From Alphaproteobacteria bacterium (GTDB lineage Bacteria > Pseudomonadota > Alphaproteobacteria > UBA8366), in assembly GCA_030743445.1 (NCBI GenBank), contig JASLSL010000259.1, positions 1 through 11,405 on the forward strand: a DNA stretch of 11,405 nucleotides, read 5' to 3'. Every line of letters starts with the position of its first letter. The stretch's first letter is position 1. Both the position numbers and the translations under genes were made by a program. Shown here one piece after another: positions 7,608-11,405 of this stretch. Below the pieces are notes generated by a model. That model saw only the letters and a program-made list of their open reading frames with translations. It searched no databases and was not told where the DNA came from.

Positions 7608-8516
7608 TCACCATCTGTAACGCGGCGCCCGCCGGCGGGCCCGGTCGGGTAGACGCACGTTGCGGATTCGGTATTCGTTGCCGCTGAACTGGATGCGCGC
7701 CCGAATGCCCATTTCCTCGAACATGCGCTTCAGGTTGCGCAGCAGCTTGGCATGCCGGATCGAGCTTTCGTACCAGACCTCGTTGTGTCGGTGGAAGGTG
7801 GCGCTCGGCCGGTGCGAGCGATAGCCCGAGAAGATCACCAGGTAATCCTCGATGTCCTGCATCTGGATCGGGGTGAAGTCCTCGAAGATCAGCGAAATGC
7901 CGCGGACCAGCCCGTTGTCGGCGATCGGTCGGCGGCGCGGCGCGGGGCGGTATGCGAACCGGGCGTCTAGCTTCTCGCCCAAAATGTCGGCGACCTCGCG
8001 GCCCAGCACCCGGGCGATATCGCCCACTTCCTCGGCCAGACAATCGCCGCGGCAACCCGGCCGGACGTTGCCGATTTCGAACACCTCGAAGTTGCCGAGC
8101 CGGCGTCCGTCAGGGACCGAAAGCAGGCGGCCCACGACGCGCAGGCGCACCTTGCGGGTATACCCGACGTCCGGCTTGGCGACGTAGATGGTGAACAGCG
8201 CGATGGTGTCGATCGGCGGCCGGCGGACGCCGCGAGCGACGTCGATCAGCTCGGCGTCGGGACGGCGAATGCGGCCTTGGCGGTGGGTGTCGAGCGTCAC
8301 CGCAGTCTCGTCGAACACGTCGAAGCCGTAATCGCTGAGCTGGCTCGCGAATTCGTTGAGCACGCGCACGTGCACCCGGTCGTTGCGCGCGACGCTGCCG
8401 GGATCCGAGTCTTCGCCCATGATCACGAGGGTGTGCGATCCGCGGCCGCCGACGGTCGTTTGGCAGGCGCCGAGGACGAAGAGTCCCAGCAGCAGGATGG
8501 CGAAGCGTTTCATCAT
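7608..8516 (-). CDS. Lipoprotein of unknown family, paralogue of the upstream gene (protein B)
   Basis: This is a 302-residue lipoprotein with lipobox LGAC (Cys18). The residue after Cys is Gln, not Asp, so outer-membrane sorting is expected by the Lol rule. I do not recognise the family. It is a paralogue of the neighbour at 8591-9535. Shared blocks are a GFDVFDETAVTLDTH segment, PDAELIDVARGVRRPPID (residues 86-103), LRVVGRLLS-DGRRLGN (125-142), a DIEDYLVIFSGY helix with HRP, WYESSI, a LLRNL helix, and F-GNEYRIRN near the end. The first half (alternating strands and helices ending in the DGRRLGN turn) resembles in outline the TolB/CsgG/LpoB-type fold, and the last 80 residues suggest a small ferredoxin-like domain; both are inferences. 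Cys155 and Cys159 may pair. A GAGG site lies seven bases before ATG 8516; ATG 8513 is an alternative start. It ends in RYRW. Confidence 0.88.
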   Translation of the reverse strand: MMKRFAILLLGLFVLGACQTTVGGRGSHTLVIMGEDSDPGSVARNDRVHVRVLNEFASQLSDYGFDVFDETAVTLDTHRQGRIRRPDAELIDVARGVRRPPIDTIALFTIYVAKPDVGYTRKVRLRVVGRLLSVPDGRRLGNFEVFEIGNVRPGCRGDCLAEEVGDIARVLGREVADILGEKLDARFAYRPAPRRRPIADNGLVRGISLIFEDFTPIQMQDIEDYLVIFSGYRSHRPSATFHRHNEVWYESSIRHAKLLRNLKRMFEEMGIRARIQFSGNEYRIRNVRLPDRARRRAPRYRW

Positions 8517-8590
8517 CGGTTTTCCTCGTCTCGCGTCATGCCGGCCGTCAGGAGGTTGCGGCTCTCGCGATCAGGCGGACGGTGCGCCGA

Positions 8591-9535
8591 TCACCACTTG
8601 TACTTCGAGTCTCGACCCGGATGGGGTCGCTCCTTGCGCATCATCTTGTTGCGGATGGTGTAGGCGTTGCCCGCGAACTTCATGGTGTAGGGGATGTCCA
8701 ACAGCTCCATCATCTTGTGCAGGTTGCGCTGGAGCTTGGTGGTGGTAATCGTCGATTCGTACCACAACTCGTGAAACTTGCTGTGCTCGCGCGTCGGGCG
8801 ATGGTCGATGTAGCCCGAGAAGATCACCAGGTATTCCTCGATGTCGCGCATGTCGCGGGTATCGAAGCCGTCGAAGACCAGGGTGTAGCCCTTCTTCAGG
8901 CCTTCCTTGCCACGCCGCGAGACGCCGCCGCGGGATCCGAGCTGATGCTCGAGCTTTTCGACCAGGATCGAGCCGACCTCGCGGGCGATGATCTTGGCGT
9001 CGTCGCCGACTGCTTCCAAGAGGCAATCCCGGCTGACGCCCCTGCCTTCGGGGAAGCATCGGTTGGGCAGCGACCAACGCTTCGGCACGCTGTCCTCCCA
9101 ATTGCCGAGCCGGCGGCCGTCGTGGGTCGACAGAAGCCGCCCGACGACGCGCAGGTTCAGTTCGTTGGTGTAGGTCTTGCGCGTGGTGCTGGCGAAGACG
9201 GTGAAGAACACGACCACGTCGATCGGGGGTTTGCGGACGCTGCGGGCGATGTCGACCAGCTCCGCGTCGGTGCGCCGGCTGCGCCCTTGCTTGTGGGTGT
9301 CGAGGGTAACCGCCGTTTCGTCATAAACGTCGAAGCCCTCGGAATGCATCTGGGTGACCAATTCGTTGAGTATACGCGTCGAAATGCGGCTCTTGCGGGG
9401 CACGCCGTCGGCATCCGCGTCCTCGGCCATGATCAGGATCGTCGGATTCTGTGCTGCGGCCTTCGCGACGGTCGGCGACATCATCGCGGCGACGCAAACG
9501 AGCAAAGCTCCAAAAGCGGTAATCGCGCGGTTCAT
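8591..9535 (-). CDS. Secreted protein of unknown family, paralogue of the adjacent lipoprotein (protein A)
   Basis: This 314-residue protein is the first gene of the minus-strand envelope operon. The signal peptide (residues 1 to about 26, cleavage near AKA/AAQ) has no valid lipobox: Cys14 follows Val and lies inside the hydrophobic core. The mature protein should therefore be soluble in the periplasm, unlike its lipidated paralogue. No known family was recognised. Shared blocks with the paralogue include FDVYDETAVTLDTH (68-81), TDAELVDIARSVRKPPID (89-106), LRVVGRLLSTHDGRRLGN (128-145), DIEEYLVIFSGY-x-x-HRP and F-AGNAYTIRN. An extra insertion separates its two conserved cysteines (C160, C171). 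The tail is basic and ends KYKW, matching RYRW in the paralogue. The start is well fixed by AGGAGG at 9541-9546, five bases before ATG 9535. A 74-base gap leads to the next gene. Confidence 0.88.
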   Translation of the reverse strand: MNRAITAFGALLVCVAAMMSPTVAKAAAQNPTILIMAEDADADGVPRKSRISTRILNELVTQMHSEGFDVYDETAVTLDTHKQGRSRRTDAELVDIARSVRKPPIDVVVFFTVFASTTRKTYTNELNLRVVGRLLSTHDGRRLGNWEDSVPKRWSLPNRCFPEGRGVSRDCLLEAVGDDAKIIAREVGSILVEKLEHQLGSRGGVSRRGKEGLKKGYTLVFDGFDTRDMRDIEEYLVIFSGYIDHRPTREHSKFHELWYESTITTTKLQRNLHKMMELLDIPYTMKFAGNAYTIRNKMMRKERPHPGRDSKYKW

Positions 9536-9547
9536 CGTTTCCTCCTG

Positions 9548-9562
9548 ACGGCACCTTGCCGT
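9548..9562 (-). promoter_or_regulatory. Leader hairpin abutting the ribosome site of the envelope operon
   Basis: On the minus strand the leader reads ACGGCA-AGG-TGCCGT (9562 down to 9548), a perfect six-pair stem with a three-base loop. One base separates it from the AGGAGG ribosome site (9546-9541) of protein A. A stem this close to the site could hinder or stabilise ribosome loading. On the plus strand the same stem precedes TTT, which would look like a terminator, but no plus-strand gene ends here. Confidence 0.35.
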
Positions 9563-9640
9563 TTTGATTCCGAACTTTTCCGGCGCATTCTATTGCGCCC
9601 TCACGAACGGGTTAGGGACGGACCAAGCCGATTTTTCGAC

Positions 9641-9650
9641 ACGAATTCGT
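9641..9650. promoter_or_regulatory. Palindrome ACGAATTCGT, possible operator
   Basis: This perfect 10-base palindrome sits near the middle of the divergent region, 106 bases from the minus-strand start codon and 187 from the plus-strand one. Position and symmetry fit a shared operator, but no regulator is encoded nearby and one short palindrome can arise by chance. Confidence 0.2.
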
Positions 9651-9743
9651 CCTCCCGTACGAAATCTCCCTTTTTGCAAGTCTATAGCGACAAAAAACGA
9701 TTGTCAGGGGTCAATATCGACGCAGCCGGTACCGCCGTAAAGC

Positions 9744-9775
9744 CTTGAATTCCCAGGCGTTTCGCGGAATTCAAG
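9744..9775. repeat. 10-base inverted repeat upstream of the glycine-zipper gene
   Basis: CTTGAATTCC (9744-9753) and GGAATTCAAG (9766-9775) are exact reverse complements with a 12-base spacer. No T run follows in either direction, so an intrinsic terminator is unlikely. A dimeric regulator site or an RNA stem in the glycine-zipper leader fits better. It lies about 60 bases upstream of the start codon at 9837. Confidence 0.5.
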
Positions 9776-9836
9776 AAATTTCCCCTTAGCCCTTTCATAT
9801 TAAACCATTGAGAGAAACCGAATTTGGAGATTCGCT

Positions 9837-10184
9837 ATGTCAGGTTCGATTTTCAAGCGGAGCGGCAAAACCGCTACTTTAGCTGCCTTGATCGCCGGCG
9901 CTGTGGTGCTCGGCGCCTGTCAGACAGCGGGGCCGAATCAGGTCGTCGGGACATTGGTCGGCGCCGCCGGCGGCGGGCTCATCGGCTCGCAGTTCGGCAG
10001 CGGCACCGGCAAACTCGCCGGCACCGCGCTCGGCACCTTGATCGGCGCCGGAATCGGCTCGCAAGTCGGGCAAAACATCGATAACGCCAACGGCACCCAA
10101 GAGGCGGGCTACGGCTATCGTCGGCGCCACCACCATCAACGTCGCTCCCACTATCGCCATCGCCGCGGGCATTACCATTACTAG
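9837..10184 (+). CDS. Glycine-zipper outer-membrane lipoprotein (17 kDa surface antigen-like) with His/Arg/Tyr-rich tail
   Basis: This is a 115-residue lipoprotein. The signal peptide ends in lipobox LGAC (residues 25-28), with Gln at +2, consistent with outer-membrane placement. Residues about 36-77 form glycine-zipper repeats (GTLVGAAGGGLIGSQFG, GTALGTLIGAGIGSQVG) as in the Rickettsia 17 kDa antigen family, thought to pack as a helical hairpin in or on the membrane. The last 21 residues (95-115) are almost entirely Arg, His and Tyr, with seven His and eight Arg. Such a tail could bind metal or anionic surface polymers. GGAG at 9826-9829, seven bases before ATG 9837, supports the start. The next gene on the strand is an OmpA-domain protein 108 bases downstream. 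The precise role is not known even for the family. Confidence 0.9.
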   Translation: MSGSIFKRSGKTATLAALIAGAVVLGACQTAGPNQVVGTLVGAAGGGLIGSQFGSGTGKLAGTALGTLIGAGIGSQVGQNIDNANGTQEAGYGYRRRHHHQRRSHYRHRRGHYHY

Positions 10185-10220
10185 GTCCGAGACCTTCAAG
10201 CCGAAGACAGGTAAGCAAAA

Positions 10221-10240
10221 GGCGGGGCCTTGCGCCCGCC
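10221..10240 (+). terminator. G/C-rich hairpin after the glycine-zipper gene
   Basis: GGCGGG (10221-10226) can pair with CCCGCC (10235-10240) across an eight-base loop, 36 bases after the stop codon at 10184. An A-run precedes the stem but no T-run follows it. It may act as an RNA 3'-end stabiliser or partial attenuator rather than a true intrinsic terminator. Confidence 0.3.
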
Positions 10241-10256
10241 CGCGAGGTGGGATGAG

Positions 10257-10266
10257 ATGGGCCCAT
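10257..10266. promoter_or_regulatory. Palindrome ATGGGCCCAT upstream of the small OmpA-domain gene
   Basis: This perfect 10-base palindrome ends 26 bases before the start codon at 10293. It could be a short operator; there is no further evidence. Confidence 0.15.
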
Positions 10267-10270
10267 ACCG

Positions 10271-10311
10271 CTATCCAAGATAGAGGTCGCGCATGTCGCG
10301 AAGTTGGATAG
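10271..10311 (+). promoter_or_regulatory. Inverted repeat enclosing the ribosome site and start codon of the OmpA-domain gene
   Basis: CTATCCAA (10271-10278) is the exact reverse complement of TTGGATAG (10304-10311). The GAGG ribosome site (10283-10286) and ATG 10293 fall in the 25-base loop. In mRNA this stem would enclose the translation start and could modulate it. The stem is only eight pairs with a large loop, so stability is modest. Confidence 0.35.
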
Positions 10312-10856
10312 ACCCGAAAGCGCTCGCCGTGGTCCTGGTGCTCGCGGTTCCGGCCGCGGCACTCGCCGACGAGCCCGACGCCAACGCGATCATCCGCAGC
10401 TTGGCGCCGATCACTTATCTGCCCGAGCACGGCGGCCCGCCCAAGCGCTCGATCGATCTCGAGGTCCAGTTCAAGGTGAATTCGGCCGCGCTAACCCCCA
10501 ATGCCCGCCGGACGCTCGACGTTCTCGGCGCGGCGCTCAACGATGCCAAACTGGCCTCGTCACGGTTCGAGATCGTCGGTCACACCGACGCCTCGGGCTC
10601 GCGCGCCCACAACCAGACGCTTTCCGAGCGTCGGGCGAAGGCGGTCGTCGATTATCTCGCCCGCGTCCATAAGGTCGCACGCAAGCGCCTCGCCGCCCTC
10701 GGCAAGGGCGAGGATGCGTTGAAGGACCCGCTCCGCCCACGGGCGACGGAGAATCGACGGGTCGAAATCGTCAATCTGACGCCGGTCCGGGTCCAGGCGA
10801 CGCCCGCCGCGATCGACGTTCAACGCAAATCCAACGATATCCTGACCGGCAAGTAA
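10293..10856 (+). CDS. Small secreted OmpA-domain (peptidoglycan-binding) protein
   Basis: This 187-residue exported protein has a signal peptide cleaved near ALA/DEP (about 25/26), a short linker containing two prolines and two glycines (EHGGPPK), and one OmpA-like domain at about 53-165. Motifs are the DLEVQFKVNSAAL strand-helix start, VGHTDASG, LSERRAKAVVDYL, LGKGED and ENRRVEIV. Asp99 and Arg114 have the 15-residue spacing of the diaminopimelate-binding pair in OmpA, so non-covalent binding to peptidoglycan is expected. There is no lipobox and no barrel, so it should be periplasmic. GAGG at 10283-10286, six bases before ATG 10293, sets the start. It follows the glycine-zipper lipoprotein on the same strand and may be co-transcribed with it. 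Together with the TPR/OmpA protein at 6624-7592 it gives two peptidoglycan-binding proteins within about 4 kb. Confidence 0.9.
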   Translation: MSRSWIDPKALAVVLVLAVPAAALADEPDANAIIRSLAPITYLPEHGGPPKRSIDLEVQFKVNSAALTPNARRTLDVLGAALNDAKLASSRFEIVGHTDASGSRAHNQTLSERRAKAVVDYLARVHKVARKRLAALGKGEDALKDPLRPRATENRRVEIVNLTPVRVQATPAAIDVQRKSNDILTGK

Positions 10857-10880
10857 TGACGGAAACCCACGGTTTGGGCT

Positions 10881-10909
10881 TTGGAATTTGCCCGCCGCGC
10901 ACCTATGTT
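10881..10909 (+). promoter_or_regulatory. Candidate housekeeping promoter of bolA
   Basis: TTGGAA (10881-10886) and TATGTT (10904-10909) are spaced exactly 17 bases and each matches four of six sigma70 consensus positions. Transcription would start near 10916. That is downstream of the TTG codon at 10888 and upstream of the GTG codons at 10930 and 10945, which supports a short BolA start. Confidence 0.4.
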
Positions 10910-10944
10910 ATGGCTATCGGGCAACTGTCGTGGACATATACCAA

Positions 10945-11265
10945 GTGACCGTACAACAGACCATCGAAGCGAAAATCATCGAGTCGCTGGCGCCGGCGCA
11001 TCTCGAAGTCATCAACGAGAGCCACATGCATAGCGTGCCGCCGGGCTCGGAATCGCATTTCAAGCTGGTGATCGTGTCCGAGCAGTTCGAGGGCAAGCCC
11101 CTGGTCCGGCGGCATCGGGCGGTCAACGCGATCCTCGAGCAAGAGTTGGCGAACGATATCCACGCCCTCAGCCTGCAGACCATGACTGCGGCGGAATGGG
11201 AGCGCCGGGGCGGCGTGGCGCCGTCGTCGCCGGTCTGCCTCGGGGGCGGCAAGACGGACGGCTGA
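10945..11265 (+). CDS. bolA: BolA family protein
   Basis: BolA proteins are small cytoplasmic proteins that bind monothiol glutaredoxins through a shared [2Fe-2S] cluster and influence iron handling, envelope shape and stress responses. The protein has 106 residues from GTG 10945, close to the 105 of E. coli BolA. It matches along its length: TIEAKI, LEVINESHMH-x-VP-GSESHFKLVIVSEQF, RHRAVNAIL, HALSLQTMTAAEWE and the C-terminal SSPVCLGGG. The ESHMH histidine and the RH motif correspond to the cluster-binding region of the family. GTG 10945 is chosen because it gives MTVQQTIEAKI, the usual family N-terminus. GTG 10930 would add five residues. Neither has a strong ribosome site. A T-rich terminator follows. 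No glutaredoxin gene is nearby, as is common. Confidence 0.93.
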   Translation: MTVQQTIEAKIIESLAPAHLEVINESHMHSVPPGSESHFKLVIVSEQFEGKPLVRRHRAVNAILEQELANDIHALSLQTMTAAEWERRGGVAPSSPVCLGGGKTDG

Positions 11266-11281
11266 CGTACTTGCGCCACCG

Positions 11282-11302
11282 GCCGGCACGGCATTTTTTT
11301 TT
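11282..11302 (+). terminator. Intrinsic terminator of bolA
   Basis: GCCG (11282-11285), loop GCA and CGGC (11289-11292) form a short G/C stem, followed by A and nine consecutive T (11294-11302). It lies 17 bases after the bolA stop codon. The stem is short, but the T run is the longest in the window. Confidence 0.5.
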
Positions 11303-11309
11303 AGGATAG

Positions 11310-11372
11310 ACAGGTTTCGGGACGGGCACGACCGTCAGGGTGCTGTTCCCACCCGACCGGTCGATCGATTGA
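11310..11372 (+). other. Short fragment resembling a histidine-kinase C-terminus
   Basis: Directly after an in-frame TAG (11307-11309) the frame reads GFGTGTTVRVLFPPDRSID and then stops (TGA 11370-11372). GTTVRVLFPP resembles the last strand of HATPase_c domains in PAS-type histidine kinases. There is no start codon and nothing kinase-like upstream in any plus frame, so it is at best a remnant and may be chance. The remaining bases to 11405 show no supportable feature. Confidence 0.15.
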
Positions 11373-11405
11373 ACGTCACGCCGCAAGCGATCCGAATTCA
11401 GTCTC

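Larger units (their letters stand above)
9536..9836. other. Divergent intergenic region between the two envelope transcription units
   Basis: This 301-base, relatively A/T-rich stretch must hold promoters for both the minus-strand operon and the plus-strand glycine-zipper gene. I see no supportable gene and no convincing promoter pair. What can be seen: a leader hairpin (9548-9562), a perfect 10-base palindrome ACGAATTCGT (9641-9650), a T-rich then A-rich patch (9667-9700), a 10-base inverted repeat (9744-9775), and the ribosome site GGAG (9826-9829) of the downstream gene. Confidence 0.6.

Noticed and set aside
8544..9552. Exact 12-base inverted copies (GCCGTCAGGAGG at 8544-8555, reverse complement at 9541-9552) on either side of protein A, hinting at a mobile unit
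   Set aside because: A few such 12-base pairs are expected by chance in 11 kb, one copy includes the ribosome site, there are no target duplications, and the gene pair is better explained by tandem duplication.
8582..9748. Plus-strand frame of 388 codons opposite protein A
   Set aside because: The minus frame has a strong AGGAGG site, a signal peptide and a conserved paralogue, which shows which strand is coding.
11168..11386. Minus-strand frame at the right end, overlapping the end of bolA
   Set aside because: It runs antisense to conserved BolA residues and across the T-rich terminator, with no recognised domain.

Overview
The window looks like chromosomal DNA from a high-GC alphaproteobacterium, possibly Rhodospirillales-like. 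The signs are strong G/C preference at third codon positions, PAS repeats of the D-W/Y-F-W-E-x-D type, a BolA protein very close to the classical family, and many small exported OmpA-like and glycine-zipper proteins. This assignment is inference. No tRNA, rRNA, CRISPR array, transposase or integrase was seen.

Layout. Positions 1-345 hold the C-terminal end of a gentisate 1,2-dioxygenase (aromatic ring cleavage) that begins outside the window. Positions 503-2101 encode a membrane-anchored protein with three PAS domains and no output domain; it stops where a histidine-kinase dimerisation helix would normally begin. Positions 2361-6610 are a two-gene RND efflux operon, a periplasmic adaptor and an inner-membrane proton-driven pump, overlapping by one base. 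No outer-membrane channel gene is present.

The second half is an envelope locus. Three minus-strand genes (9535 down to 6624) form a likely operon: a secreted protein of unknown family, its paralogue made as a lipoprotein, and a periplasmic TPR plus OmpA-domain protein. Across a 301-base intergenic region, the plus strand carries a glycine-zipper lipoprotein with a His/Arg/Tyr-rich tail (9837-10184) and a small secreted OmpA-domain protein (10293-10856). A bolA gene (10945-11265) with its own candidate promoter and terminator follows.

How the genes may work together. The RND pair is a self-contained export unit that needs a TolC-like partner from elsewhere. The five envelope genes on either side of 9536-9836 all carry export signals, and two have OmpA domains with the Asp/Arg pair that binds diaminopimelate. 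They therefore plausibly form an outer-membrane/peptidoglycan-anchored assembly around the two unknown paralogues, which are the most novel part of the window. That functional link is inferred from gene order and localisation signals only.
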